The notes beneath the pieces were generated by a model, which did not search any database, was not told the DNA's origin, and worked only from the letters and a program-made list of their open reading frames with translations. Made by a program: the position numbers and the translations under genes. A DNA stretch of 54,524 nt, from assembly GCA_964487545.1 (NCBI GenBank), contig CAZARI010000019.1, forward strand, positions 1-54,524. The letters are read 5' to 3'. This document shows, piece by piece, positions 7,587-16,596 of this stretch (position 1 is the stretch's first letter; every line of letters starts with the position of its first letter). The DNA comes from SKUL01 sp964487545. GTDB taxonomy: Bacteria > Bacteroidota > Bacteroidia > Flavobacteriales_D > SKUL01.

Positions 7587-9497
7587 ATGGGTAAAATAAT
7601 TGGAATTGACTTAGGAACTACCAACTCGTGCGTTTCTGTAATGGAAGGCAACGAACCGGTGGTTATCACAAACAGCGAAGGCAAACGCACCACGCCCTCT
7701 ATTGTGGCATTTGTTGAAGGTGGAGAACGCAAAGTGGGAGATCCTGCCAAGCGTCAGGCCATTACCAACCCCGAAAAAACAATCTATTCGATAAAGCGCT
7801 TCATGGGTACCACTTTTAGTGAGATCAGCGAAGAAGCCACGCGAATGCCTTATAAAGTAGTTAAAGGCGACAATAACACGCCACGAGTACAGATTGACGA
7901 CAGGAAATACTCACCTCAGGAAATCTCGGCTATGATTCTTCAAAAAATGAAGAAAACGGCCGAAGATTATCTCGGTCAGGAAGTTACCGAAGCCGTTATT
8001 ACCGTACCGGCATACTTTAACGACTCGCAGCGACAGGCCACCAAAGAGGCCGGTGAAATTGCCGGGTTGGAAGTGAAACGAATCATCAACGAACCCACGG
8101 CTGCAGCATTAGCTTACGGTTTGGGAAGAAAAGCCCAGGATATTAAAATTGCCGTTTTTGACCTTGGAGGAGGAACGCACGACGTTTCTATTCTTGAGCT
8201 CGGCGACGGTGTTTTTGAAGTGTTATCTACCGACGGCGACACCCACCTGGGAGGAGATGACTTTGACCAGCGCATTATCGACTGGTTGGCAGATGAGTTT
8301 CAAAGCGACGAAGGGCTGGATCTGCGCAAAGATCCAATGGCACTTCAGCGTTTGAAAGAAGCTGCTGAAAAGGCAAAAATCGAACTATCCAGCTCGAGTG
8401 AAACCGAAATTAACCTGCCCTACATTATGCCGGTTGACGGGGTTCCCAAGCACTTGGTTAGAAAGCTATCACGCTCAAAGTTCGAACAAATTTGCGACGA
8501 CCTAATTAAGAAAACGCTAGAGCCTTGCCGCAGCGCGTTAAAAGGTGCTGGTCTGAATGTGAGCGATATCGATGAAATTATTTTGGTTGGTGGTTCCACC
8601 CGTATTCCATCTGTTCAGGATGCCGTGAAAGACTTCTTCAAAAAGGAGCCTTCCAAAGGGGTGAATCCCGACGAAGTTGTTGCCATCGGAGCCGGAATTC
8701 AAGGAAGTGTACTCAGCGGAGACACCAAAGATGTGTTGCTGCTGGATGTTACACCACTCTCACTCGGAATTGAAACCATGGGTGGCGTAATGACCAAGCT
8801 CATCGAAGCCAACACCACCATTCCGAGCAACAAATCGGAAACCTTCTCTACGGCCAGCGACAATCAGCCATCGGTTGAGATCCACGTGTTGCAAGGTGAG
8901 CGCCCCATGGCCAAAGACAACCGAACCATTGGACGATTCCACCTCGACGGAATTCCACCAGCACCGCGCGGAATGCCGCAAATTGAGGTGACTTTTGACA
9001 TCGATGCCAACGGAATCATCAATGTTTCGGCAAAAGACAAAGCCACCAGCAAAGAGCAGAGCATCCGCATTGAAGCTTCCTCAGGACTGAGCGATGAAGA
9101 AATCCAAAAAATGAAGCAAGAGGCCGAAGCCAACGCCGAAGCCGACAACAAAGCAAAGGAAGAAGCCGACAAGCTCAACCAGGCCGATAGTCTGATTTTC
9201 CAGACCGAAAAGCAACTGAAAGAGTTTGGCGACAAAATTCCCGCTGATAAAAAGCAGCCCATTGAAGACGCCCTTACCGAGCTGAAAAAAGCGCACGAAA
9301 GCAGAGACATTCCTGCTATCGACAGCGCCATGGAAAAACTGAATACCGTGTTCCAGGCCGCTAGCCAGGAAATGTATCAGGGACAACAAAATGCAGACGC
9401 TCAACCCGGCGCAGACACCTCGAACGCTACTTCGGATGACGAAGTTACCGATGTAGACTTCGAAGAAGTGACCGAAGACAACAACAACAAGTCTTAA
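7587..9497 (+). CDS. dnaK: Chaperone DnaK (Hsp70)
   Basis: The 636-residue protein is a full-length DnaK: IGIDLGTTNSCVSVMEG at the N-terminus, the ATPase signatures VFDLGGGTHDVSIL and ILVGGSTRIPSVQ, a substrate-binding beta domain from about residue 390, and an acidic glutamine/asparagine-rich tail ending TDVDFEEVTEDNNNKS. It binds hydrophobic stretches of unfolded proteins in the cytoplasm, with DnaJ and GrpE stimulating the ATPase cycle. Neither dnaJ nor grpE is adjacent; the gene is monocistronic, with its own upstream repeat array and a strong terminator directly downstream. The phosphate-loop reads GGGTHDVS, where T-to-H replaces the more common GGGTFDVS. Confidence 0.98.
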   Translation: MGKIIGIDLGTTNSCVSVMEGNEPVVITNSEGKRTTPSIVAFVEGGERKVGDPAKRQAITNPEKTIYSIKRFMGTTFSEISEEATRMPYKVVKGDNNTPRVQIDDRKYSPQEISAMILQKMKKTAEDYLGQEVTEAVITVPAYFNDSQRQATKEAGEIAGLEVKRIINEPTAAALAYGLGRKAQDIKIAVFDLGGGTHDVSILELGDGVFEVLSTDGDTHLGGDDFDQRIIDWLADEFQSDEGLDLRKDPMALQRLKEAAEKAKIELSSSSETEINLPYIMPVDGVPKHLVRKLSRSKFEQICDDLIKKTLEPCRSALKGAGLNVSDIDEIILVGGSTRIPSVQDAVKDFFKKEPSKGVNPDEVVAIGAGIQGSVLSGDTKDVLLLDVTPLSLGIETMGGVMTKLIEANTTIPSNKSETFSTASDNQPSVEIHVLQGERPMAKDNRTIGRFHLDGIPPAPRGMPQIEVTFDIDANGIINVSAKDKATSKEQSIRIEASSGLSDEEIQKMKQEAEANAEADNKAKEEADKLNQADSLIFQTEKQLKEFGDKIPADKKQPIEDALTELKKAHESRDIPAIDSAMEKLNTVFQAASQEMYQGQQNADAQPGADTSNATSDDEVTDVDFEEVTEDNNNKS

Positions 9498-9522
9498 TCA
9501 CTTCTCTCTATTATATATCCCG

Positions 9523-9560
9523 AAAAAACGGGGTTGGACACGTGCCAACCCCGTTTTTTT
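9523..9560. terminator. Strong terminator after dnaK
   Basis: A 15-bp perfect stem (9523-9537 with 9545-9559, loop of 7) has A-runs on its left and T-runs on its right, so it can work on both strands. It ends the dnaK transcript 25 bp after the stop codon. Confidence 0.9.
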
Positions 9561-9625
9561 TTGCTACGAAATTTCCGATTACCTTTAGTAGCATTTGATT
9601 CGCTAACCAAATTACGCAACGCCAT

Positions 9626-10540
9626 ATGTTGGAAATAACCATTGAAGCCAGAAAAGCTGCCATCGCGCCGGGAATGGAAGTGCGCCGAATTTTACCCTTC
9701 AGAAAAAAGCGCATGGTGGGGCCTTTTATTTTTATGGATCACGGCGGTCCGATTGCCGAAGCTCCATCGGTTATGCAGTCCATTGACGTGCTGCCTCACC
9801 CGCATATTGGCTTATCCACAGTGAGTTATTTATTCAACGGAAAACTCACCCACCGCGACAGTCTCGGTGTGGAACAGGTCATTCAGCCTGGTGAGGTAAA
9901 CTGGATGACCGCTGGAAAAGGCATTGCGCACTCCGAGCGATTTGAAGATCCAAACGTGTGGGCAGCCGGAGGGTTTGAGATGATTCAAACATGGGTGGCC
10001 CTGCCCGAGAAGGACGAAGAATCGGATCCTTCTTTTGTCAACTATCAACAATCCGACCTGCCGGTATATACAGATAAAGGGGTGTGGATGCGATTAATTG
10101 CCGGCGATGCATTTGGACTTCACAATGAGGTAAAAACCCATTCTCCGCTGTTTTATCTTCACGTGGAGCTCGATAAAAATGCAAAATTTGGAATTCCAAA
10201 TGGCTATGAAGAACGTGCGATTTATCTGGTGAAAGGAAGCATTATGTGCAACGGCCAGAGTTATCGCGAAGGTCAGATGCTGGTTTTTAACAAAAACACC
10301 CGGCCCACTATTAAGGCATTGGAAGACTCAAGGCTGATGCTGCTGGGAGGAGATCCGCTGGGCGAGCGATTTATCTGGTGGAACTTTGTGTCGTCGAGTA
10401 AGGAGCGAATTGAACAGGCCAAATCTGATTGGCTGGAGGGCCGAATCATTCTTCCGCCCAACGATAATGAAGAATTTATTCCGCTGCCCGAAGATCCGTT
10501 TAAACGAAAATCAAATCCCGATCCGGAGCCGCTCTCTTAA
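9626..10540 (+). CDS. Pirin family protein
   Basis: The 304-residue protein is a bicupin of the pirin family. The N-terminal cupin holds the metal ligands in LPHPHIGLSTVSYLFNGKLTHRDS and MTAGKGIAHSER, the same HxH...H...E arrangement as in human pirin. The second half has the C-terminal pirin cupin (LVKGSIMCNG and LLGGDPLGERFIWWNFV). Some bacterial pirins oxidise quercetin, others act as redox-sensing regulators; the sequence does not decide. A near-consensus TACCTTTA at 9580-9587 is a plausible promoter. The gene converges on the flavoprotein gene at 10583. Confidence 0.93.
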   Translation: MLEITIEARKAAIAPGMEVRRILPFRKKRMVGPFIFMDHGGPIAEAPSVMQSIDVLPHPHIGLSTVSYLFNGKLTHRDSLGVEQVIQPGEVNWMTAGKGIAHSERFEDPNVWAAGGFEMIQTWVALPEKDEESDPSFVNYQQSDLPVYTDKGVWMRLIAGDAFGLHNEVKTHSPLFYLHVELDKNAKFGIPNGYEERAIYLVKGSIMCNGQSYREGQMLVFNKNTRPTIKALEDSRLMLLGGDPLGERFIWWNFVSSSKERIEQAKSDWLEGRIILPPNDNEEFIPLPEDPFKRKSNPDPEPLS

Positions 10541-10582
10541 TAGTCAACCTGTTTTTACTTAATGGGAAACCATTAAAACATG

Positions 10583-11803
10583 CTATTCACCCGCTGCACT
10601 CCCCGCCAAAAAACCGCTGGTCCATGCATGTTGAAAATTAAAACCACCGGTGAGTCCGTCCACATTTAAAACCTCACCGGCAAAATACAATCCCGGAAGT
10701 TGTTTGCTTTCAAAAGTAGTGAGATCAATCTCTTTCAGATCAACTCCCCCGCAAGTCACAAATTCTTCTTTGAAGGTGGTTTTGCCTTTCACATCAAACG
10801 GACATCGAATCAGCATTTCGATTAATCGATTCAGGGTTTTGGCCGGCAACTCTCCAAATCGTATTACGGACTCGACGCCGGCTTTTTCACAGAGCTTTTC
10901 CCATAATCTTGCGGGAATGTCAAACTGAGTATTCCCTGCTACGGTTTTCTTTGGGTGCTGATGGCGGAGTTGAGCCAAACGCTCGCGGGCTACTTCTTCG
11001 CCGAGACCGGTCCAATTAATGAGAATCGGAAAATGATAATGGCGTTCGTGTAAATCTATGGCTGCGCGGGAGGAGAGTTTTATCACCGCCGGAGCACTAA
11101 ATCCCCAGTGGGTGATCAACACGGGTCCGTTTTCCTTCCACGAGCTGCCGGGAATTTGCACGGTGGCATCAGGAACAGAAAGGCCCATCAATTCTTTCAG
11201 GTCTGAATCAGGAACATTAAACGTGAACAACGACGGCACCGGTGAAACGATCTCAACACCGAGCTTTTTGATAAAGTGATATCCCGAAATCTTGTTGAAC
11301 CCTCCAGTGGTGATGATGACTTTAGCACATCGAATCGTTTCGGCAGATTTGATCTTGATCGTAAAACCACCGGAAGAGAGCGGTTCAATGCTTTCTACTT
11401 CGCTCCGTGTGCGGATTTGAATGCCCAGCTTCCGCGTTTCATTCAACAGGCAATCGGCTATGGTGCGCGAGTCGTCGGTCACCGGAAACATTCGGCCATC
11501 GGGTTCTGCCTTTAGCGCCACTCCCCGCTTTTCGAACCATTGGCGCGTGTTCAAAGGGCCAAAAATTCCGAAGGCTTTTTTCAGAGACTTCCCGCCACGC
11601 GGATAAAATTTTACCAGTTGCGAAGGAAAATTGCAATCGTGGGTTACATTGCATCGGCCGCCACCACTAACCAGCACTTTGGTTAACAGCTTGTTTGATT
11701 TTTCGAGCAGCACTACCCGCTTTCCTTTTTCTGCCGCTTTAATGGTTGCAAAAAATCCCGCTGCACCGCCGCCAATTACCGCAATGTCGTAACTTGTGTT
11801 CAC
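10583..11803 (-). CDS. HI0933/YhiN-family NAD(P)/FAD-dependent oxidoreductase
   Basis: The 406-residue protein starts with a dinucleotide-binding Rossmann motif IAVIGGGAAGFFATIKAAEKG, then the family signature LVSGGGRCNVTH near residue 44. It ends with the FAD-binding block GLYFAGEVLNVDGLTGGFNFQ. This is the layout of the HI0933-like (BaiN/YhiN) flavoproteins. Members include a bile-acid dehydroxylation reductase, but most, as here, have no established substrate. The gene is convergent with the pirin gene, and a short inverted repeat (10559-10576) lies between them. Confidence 0.9.
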   Translation of the reverse strand: MNTSYDIAVIGGGAAGFFATIKAAEKGKRVVLLEKSNKLLTKVLVSGGGRCNVTHDCNFPSQLVKFYPRGGKSLKKAFGIFGPLNTRQWFEKRGVALKAEPDGRMFPVTDDSRTIADCLLNETRKLGIQIRTRSEVESIEPLSSGGFTIKIKSAETIRCAKVIITTGGFNKISGYHFIKKLGVEIVSPVPSLFTFNVPDSDLKELMGLSVPDATVQIPGSSWKENGPVLITHWGFSAPAVIKLSSRAAIDLHERHYHFPILINWTGLGEEVARERLAQLRHQHPKKTVAGNTQFDIPARLWEKLCEKAGVESVIRFGELPAKTLNRLIEMLIRCPFDVKGKTTFKEEFVTCGGVDLKEIDLTTFESKQLPGLYFAGEVLNVDGLTGGFNFQHAWTSGFLAGSAAGE

Positions 11804-11879
11804 CGGCCGAAATTACAACACCTTTTTACTTCCGTCTGGCATTTAACCCAAAATATGTATTGACCTGGATTTAATTTTA

Positions 11880-12506
11880 TCAGGGTTTGCCGTAATACTG
11901 CAAATACTGCTCAACCTCTTCGTCGGTCATTGTTGTTTTAAGCAGTTCTATTTCCATTTTATCTCTAAGCTTTCGGTTGTCAGGATCTTTCCAATAATTC
12001 TCAAAAGCTTCTAAATACGCTGGATGGTTTCGATAAATGATGCGTTCGATATCCAAAGGGGATAATAAAAACATCATCAATCCAAAGGTTCCTATTATCG
12101 CCAGCCGTGCAAGCAATGGTTTATGGGATTTATGCTTTCGGCGCAACAGCTTCAATAGCAATATCACAACTATTAAAACACTTGACACCAATGCAATAAT
12201 CATGTTAAATTCAAAGCCGGGCCAGAACTGAATTTTAAATAAGATTCCAAAGCAAAGCCACGAAAGCGACCAACCTGCAGCAATAAATCCGAAAATTCTT
12301 AAAGGAGACAGTTCGTGATAAGATGTGCTTTTGAGCATTCCCCAGAAACCAATTTCTGAAAAGAACGCGAAACCAAAGAAAAAATAGAATAAGGACAGCA
12401 TGGTGAATCCTGCAGTGAGCAAGATGCCCCCACCTGGAAACAGAGCGAGTTTAAAGATTATCCCCAGAAGTATGAGTGCAAAACAGATTCTCTCGAAGAC
12501 TTTCAT
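11880..12506 (-). CDS. Membrane protein of unknown function, five predicted helices
   Basis: I do not recognise a named family. The 208-residue protein has five hydrophobic segments (about residues 8-24, 27-52, 70-93, 103-122 and 133-150) followed by a soluble, charged tail of about 55 residues ending in DEEVEQYLQYYGKP. The N-terminal two-helix layout faintly recalls GldL of the gliding/T9SS motor, but the family's key features cannot be verified by eye and I do not make that call. It is transcribed alone on the minus strand, divergent from the MMPL exporter gene; 117 bp between the starts hold both promoters. Confidence 0.6.
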   Translation of the reverse strand: MKVFERICFALILLGIIFKLALFPGGGILLTAGFTMLSLFYFFFGFAFFSEIGFWGMLKSTSYHELSPLRIFGFIAAGWSLSWLCFGILFKIQFWPGFEFNMIIALVSSVLIVVILLLKLLRRKHKSHKPLLARLAIIGTFGLMMFLLSPLDIERIIYRNHPAYLEAFENYWKDPDNRKLRDKMEIELLKTTMTDEEVEQYLQYYGKP

Positions 12507-12623
12507 AGTGGTTAATCAACAATTTAGGTTCAATTTCACGCCTCAACCATTTAATTTAGAATCCAAAACTACATTTAAAAGCGGATTCATACTCAGACCG
12601 TATCTTAGCCGCAATCTTTTTTC

Positions 12624-14885
12624 ATGCTACGCAAGCTCAGTTATTTCATTCTATTTCTGCTGGCGGCCATCACCGCTTATTTTGCAACTGGGTTGGATAA
12701 GATCAGGTTTAACTACAATTTTGAAAAGTTTCTACCGAAAGACGATCCGGAAACGCAGTTTTTTGAAACCTACCGGCAAAATTACGGCTCTGACAATGAT
12801 TTTATTCTGATCGGGCTGCTGAAGGAAGATGGCATTTTTGACTACGATTTTTTGGCAGATGTTGCCGCGCTAACCGATTCTCTGGAAAACGTAAAAAACA
12901 TCAACTATGTGCTCAGCCCCACCAACGCCAAACAATTGCTGTTTGATCCGCTGCTGGGGGCTCCGATACAAAAACCCTGGTTGCGCTACCAACAACCACA
13001 ACACTATGCTGGTGATTCGGTTAGCATATTTCAACAACCCGAATTAGCAGGAACCCTCTTCGCCACCAACGCCAAAGCCGTGGGTCTTTTCGTGAAAACG
13101 GAAAACTACATCAGCAAAGCCGTCGCTGACACCATCAATGAGGACTTTGAACGCATCCTGTCGGCTTTTAATTTTGACGAAGTGCACATGGTGGGGCGCG
13201 CCACAGGTCAGGCCTATTACACCGAATTACTAAAAGAGGAGTTTGCCTTGTTCATCGGTTTGTCGGTATTGTTGATTGTGGTGATCCTGGTGCTGTCGTT
13301 CCGGTCATTTTGGGGTGTTTGGGTTCCATTGCTAGTGGTCGTGCTCGCCGTGGTGTGGACCGTAGGTATTGTGGTTCGCTCTGGTTTGCCAATGGGCATT
13401 CTGCTCAACATCCTGCCCGTGATCATTTTTGTGGTGGGTATCAGTGATGTTGTGCACCTCATTAGCCGCTACTTTGAAGAGCTGCGATTGGGAAGCGAAA
13501 AAATGTCCGCGCTCAAAACCGCTTATCGCGAAGTGGGTTTGGCTACGTTGCTCACCACCATCACCACCTGTGCGGCATTTCTGACACTGCTTACCACGGG
13601 CATGCAACCGCTTCAGGAGTTTGGCGGATACACTTCGATTGGAATTGTCATCGCGTTTGTGCTCACATTTTTACTGTTGCCGGCTGTACTCATTTTATCG
13701 CCGGTGCCCAGAGCGGTTTTCAACAAAACAAACTACCGGTTCTGGAATTTTCACCTGCGCAGGATGTTGCTCGTAGTGCTAAAACATCCCCGCAGAATTA
13801 TTACCGCCAGTGCATTAATTGTGGCGGTAAGTGTCGGTGGAATGATGCTGCTCAAAACGGACAATCACTTGCTAGAAGACCTTCGCGAAAGCGATCCGCT
13901 GAAACAGCAATTCCGGTTTTTGGAAGACCATTTTGGCGGAATCCGGCCGTTTGAAATGCACATCCATATTAATGAAGAAAAATCGGTTTGGGATGAGGAG
14001 GTGTTGCGAGAACTGGATAAAGTAAGCCACTATCTCGACACCGCCTACGCTGTGGTGGCACAAGTTTCGCCCCTGCAACTGGTCAAGAGTTTTAATCAGG
14101 CCATGCATGGTGGAAGCATCTTGTACTATCGGCTGCCCGAGAATCCGGAGCAATTCAACCGCGTAATCAACCGCATTGAATCGACTAAAAAGAGCGGGAA
14201 ATTGCCCGCCGTAACCACAAAAGACGGAAAGTCAGTGCGAATCAGTGGCAGAATCAACGATATTGGCCGCCGTGCGGTGGCGGAAAAAGACGAGCAACTG
14301 GCGCACTTTTTTGGTGATTATATCAACAACGATTTGCTGGAATACCGACTCACCGGAACTTCCGTGCTCATTGACCGCAACAATCAGGCGCTTGCCAACA
14401 ACCTGATTTACGGATTGATGATTGCTTTTGTGGTGGTGGCCATTTTGATGGGTGTGCTGTTCCGCTCGTTTAGCATGATTCTGATCACTTTGATTCCCAA
14501 CCTTCTTCCGCTGTTGATGATTGCGGGCATCATGGGATTTGCTGGCATACCACTAAAAATATCCACCTCCATCATTTTTACTATTGCTTTTGGAATAGCA
14601 GTGGATGACACCATTCACTTTATGAGTAAGTTCAAACTGCAAATGGCCAAAGGACAATCGTTGCTACCGGCGATCAAACGCACTTACCTACTCACCGGAA
14701 AAGCCATCATCATCACCAGCATAATATTGTGCGGTGGATTTATTTTGTTGATCGGATCTGAGTTTTTAGGCACATTTTATCTGGGTGTGCTCATCAGCTT
14801 CACCCTGCTGTTTTCGCTTCTGGCCGATTTACTACTGTTGCCGGCACTGCTCATTTTATTCTACCGACCCAAGAGAAAACCGTAA
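12624..14885 (+). CDS. RND-superfamily exporter of the MMPL type
   Basis: The 753-residue protein has the duplicated RND layout: one N-terminal helix, a periplasmic loop of about 170 residues, a block of six helices, then a second helix, a second periplasmic domain and a second block of helices ending near residue 750. In each half the fourth-helix region carries the conserved acidic/His motif (VVGISDVVHLISRYFEE and TIAFGIAVDDTIHFMSKF), as in MMPL/COG1033 predicted exporters. It should move hydrophobic or lipidic compounds out of the inner membrane using the proton gradient. No membrane-fusion or outer-membrane partner is next to it. A weak TATCTTAG element at 12601-12608 may be the promoter. 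Confidence 0.9.
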   Translation: MLRKLSYFILFLLAAITAYFATGLDKIRFNYNFEKFLPKDDPETQFFETYRQNYGSDNDFILIGLLKEDGIFDYDFLADVAALTDSLENVKNINYVLSPTNAKQLLFDPLLGAPIQKPWLRYQQPQHYAGDSVSIFQQPELAGTLFATNAKAVGLFVKTENYISKAVADTINEDFERILSAFNFDEVHMVGRATGQAYYTELLKEEFALFIGLSVLLIVVILVLSFRSFWGVWVPLLVVVLAVVWTVGIVVRSGLPMGILLNILPVIIFVVGISDVVHLISRYFEELRLGSEKMSALKTAYREVGLATLLTTITTCAAFLTLLTTGMQPLQEFGGYTSIGIVIAFVLTFLLLPAVLILSPVPRAVFNKTNYRFWNFHLRRMLLVVLKHPRRIITASALIVAVSVGGMMLLKTDNHLLEDLRESDPLKQQFRFLEDHFGGIRPFEMHIHINEEKSVWDEEVLRELDKVSHYLDTAYAVVAQVSPLQLVKSFNQAMHGGSILYYRLPENPEQFNRVINRIESTKKSGKLPAVTTKDGKSVRISGRINDIGRRAVAEKDEQLAHFFGDYINNDLLEYRLTGTSVLIDRNNQALANNLIYGLMIAFVVVAILMGVLFRSFSMILITLIPNLLPLLMIAGIMGFAGIPLKISTSIIFTIAFGIAVDDTIHFMSKFKLQMAKGQSLLPAIKRTYLLTGKAIIITSIILCGGFILLIGSEFLGTFYLGVLISFTLLFSLLADLLLLPALLILFYRPKRKP

Positions 14886-14978
14886 AATTGAGTCAGCCTT
14901 AAAGCTGGGCAGCAATCGTTATTTCTCTATATTGAAAGCGCGTAGAGAGGTGATTTTGAAAAATTTTGATGGCATCAC

Positions 14979-15009
14979 TTGTGAGCCCCGTATAAAAAAA
15001 ATATCTTTG
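14979..15009 (+). promoter_or_regulatory. Promoter of the toxin-antitoxin module
   Basis: TTG at 14979-14981 and TATCTTTG at 15002-15009, 20 bp apart, match the Bacteroidota promoter (TTTG, 19-20 bp, TAnnTTTG). The antitoxin start at 15021 is only 11 bp further on, so the transcript has almost no leader; the alternative Met at 15030 fits slightly better. Confidence 0.65.
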
Positions 15010-15020
15010 TCGTATAAAAG

Positions 15021-15287
15021 ATGAGTGTTATGGATGCAAAGATTACATTATCGTTCAATCAGGAGGTCATCAAAAAGGCCAAAGCATATGCCGAGCAGCA
15101 CAATATCAGCTTGTCGCGTCTCACCGAGTTTCTGCTGCGCCAAATCACCAACCACGATTACAAAAATCTCGAAGAGCTGCCCATTTCCGATTGGGTAGCA
15201 CAGGTTGCCGAGGGCGAGGTGCAATACAAAACTAAGGCCCGCAGTCGCAAATCACTCAAAGATGAGTACTTCAAGTCGCGCAAATGA
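15021..15287 (+). CDS. Ribbon-helix-helix-like antitoxin (DUF6364-type)
   Basis: The 88-residue protein starts with a short beta strand and helix-turn-helix typical of small RHH antitoxins: AKITLSFNQEVIKKAKAYAEQHNISLSRLTEFLLRQI. The C-terminal half is basic and probably disordered, fit to block a toxin active site. Its stop overlaps the PIN gene start by 4 bp (ATGA), the standard layout of a type II toxin-antitoxin operon. The product should bind the toxin and repress the shared promoter at 14979-15009. Met4 (15030) is an alternative start. The DUF6364 label is from pattern memory. Confidence 0.85.
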   Translation: MSVMDAKITLSFNQEVIKKAKAYAEQHNISLSRLTEFLLRQITNHDYKNLEELPISDWVAQVAEGEVQYKTKARSRKSLKDEYFKSRK

Positions 15288-15709
15288 AAATCTTTCTCGA
15301 CGCCAATATTCTGGTTGCCGTGCTGAACAAAGAATATCCGCTTTTTAGCAACGCGGCGCGGGTATTGAGCCTGGTCGACCGAAGAGATTTTGAGGTATAT
15401 ACCTCGCCACTGTGCCTGGCCATTGCCTTTTATTTTGCGGGAAAGAAATCAGGAACGACCCTTGCCCGAAAGAAAATCGCGCAGCTATCCGAGCGGATTC
15501 GCATTGCGGTGGTGGACGAAAACGCGGTGCGCAATACCTGCCGGAATCCATCCATACATGATTTTGAAGACGGATTGCAATACTATGCAGCAGAAAGTGC
15601 AGGTTGCGATGCCATTATCACCGAAAATCCGGAAGACTTTTACTTTGGAAAACTCCATATTTCCACATCGGCCGATTTTCTCACTTCGGTTGCCTCGAAA
15701 AAGGTTTGA
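15284..15709 (+). CDS. PIN-domain ribonuclease toxin
   Basis: The 141-residue protein is a PIN domain: first acidic residue in MKIFLDANILVAVL, mid-domain acidic cluster in SIHDFEDGLQYYAAE, and the late motif CDAIITENPEDF, where family members usually read TRN or TND. All the Mg-binding acidic positions expected are present, so it should be an active endoribonuclease. Targets of such toxins are often tRNA or rRNA; the target here is unknown. It overlaps the antitoxin gene by 4 bp and converges on the minus-strand gene that follows. Confidence 0.9.
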   Translation: MKIFLDANILVAVLNKEYPLFSNAARVLSLVDRRDFEVYTSPLCLAIAFYFAGKKSGTTLARKKIAQLSERIRIAVVDENAVRNTCRNPSIHDFEDGLQYYAAESAGCDAIITENPEDFYFGKLHISTSADFLTSVASKKV

Positions 15710-15764
15710 ATTTAAAGCTAACCACACGCATCAAGCCGAGCCGCTTCCCATCCTTCAGGAAAAA

Positions 15765-16343
15765 TTAAAAATACTTCCAGAAAACCAATCTGGCGTAGGC
15801 AATAAATGTATCGCTTCTATAAAGATTGGTCTTGTCGAAAAAATTCATCTGTCCGAACTGTCCTTCCGCACCAATTGAGAATTTTCGTGTTTGAACGCCG
15901 ATCAATGGTCCGTGAAACAAAGCCCAGTAATTGCTGTTGGCAAATTCAATTCCGCTGTTCATACCAAAGGTGGGCATTACTTGATAAACCATAACCAAAT
16001 CCACTTTTTCGGAAAGTAAAGCCTGATAACCCGGTCCGAGCTTTAGCGGTTGAACTTCGATAATACCCAGGTTGGCTTGCGGCTCAAAAACCAGATTGGC
16101 GTTGATGCCCATCCACGCTGCATTAATTAAAAAATGATCCTTTCCTACGGGAAACTGAAAGCGGTTGCCAATTTCGAAGTGTACACCAACCCCATTAATT
16201 TTGGTAGAAAACGGATAATGAACGCCGTATTGAATAAACTGTTTACGCAGCGCGGATTGTGCTGCCGAAATTTCTTCGAGCGTTTGAGCAACCGCCGACG
16301 ACGTGAAGCAAAACAACAGTAACAAAAAAACTACACGCATCAT
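15765..16343 (-). CDS. Small outer-membrane beta-barrel-like protein
   Basis: The 192-residue protein has a signal peptide (MMRVVFLLLLFCFTSSAVAQ) and then alternating amphipathic strands with an aromatic terminal residue (LVFWKYF), typical of small outer-membrane barrels assembled by BAM. I do not recognise a specific family. A second Met directly after the first could also be the start. It is convergent with the toxin gene; 55 bp separate their ends and hold no clear terminator. The function is unknown. Confidence 0.6.
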   Translation of the reverse strand: MMRVVFLLLLFCFTSSAVAQTLEEISAAQSALRKQFIQYGVHYPFSTKINGVGVHFEIGNRFQFPVGKDHFLINAAWMGINANLVFEPQANLGIIEVQPLKLGPGYQALLSEKVDLVMVYQVMPTFGMNSGIEFANSNYWALFHGPLIGVQTRKFSIGAEGQFGQMNFFDKTNLYRSDTFIAYARLVFWKYF

Positions 16344-16596
16344 TTATCTATTTCGGGTTCTAATGTAATTAAATTGATCTAAAAACAAATGCCAGATTCA
16401 TAAATGCATATATACAAATCACGCTCAAAAACAAAGATTTATCGACATAAACAGCCTGTTTTCAATGAAATTTAAAGCACATCTTCCAGCCCAACTCCGT
16501 TGTTAGATTGGGAAGTTAAAAACGCACGAATTTATTTTAGCCTTGTTGTGAAAGCACGTTCAATTTCATGCTAATTTTAACCGACCAAACAGAGAC

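Noticed and set aside
10559..10576. TTAATGG/CCATTAA inverted repeat between the convergent pirin and flavoprotein genes
   Set aside because: The stem is short and AT-rich with no T-run on either strand; too weak to call a terminator.
11880..12506. GldL-like gliding/T9SS motor subunit
   Set aside because: Only the two-helix start is reminiscent; no gldKMN neighbours and no clear family motif, so it was left as a protein of unknown function.
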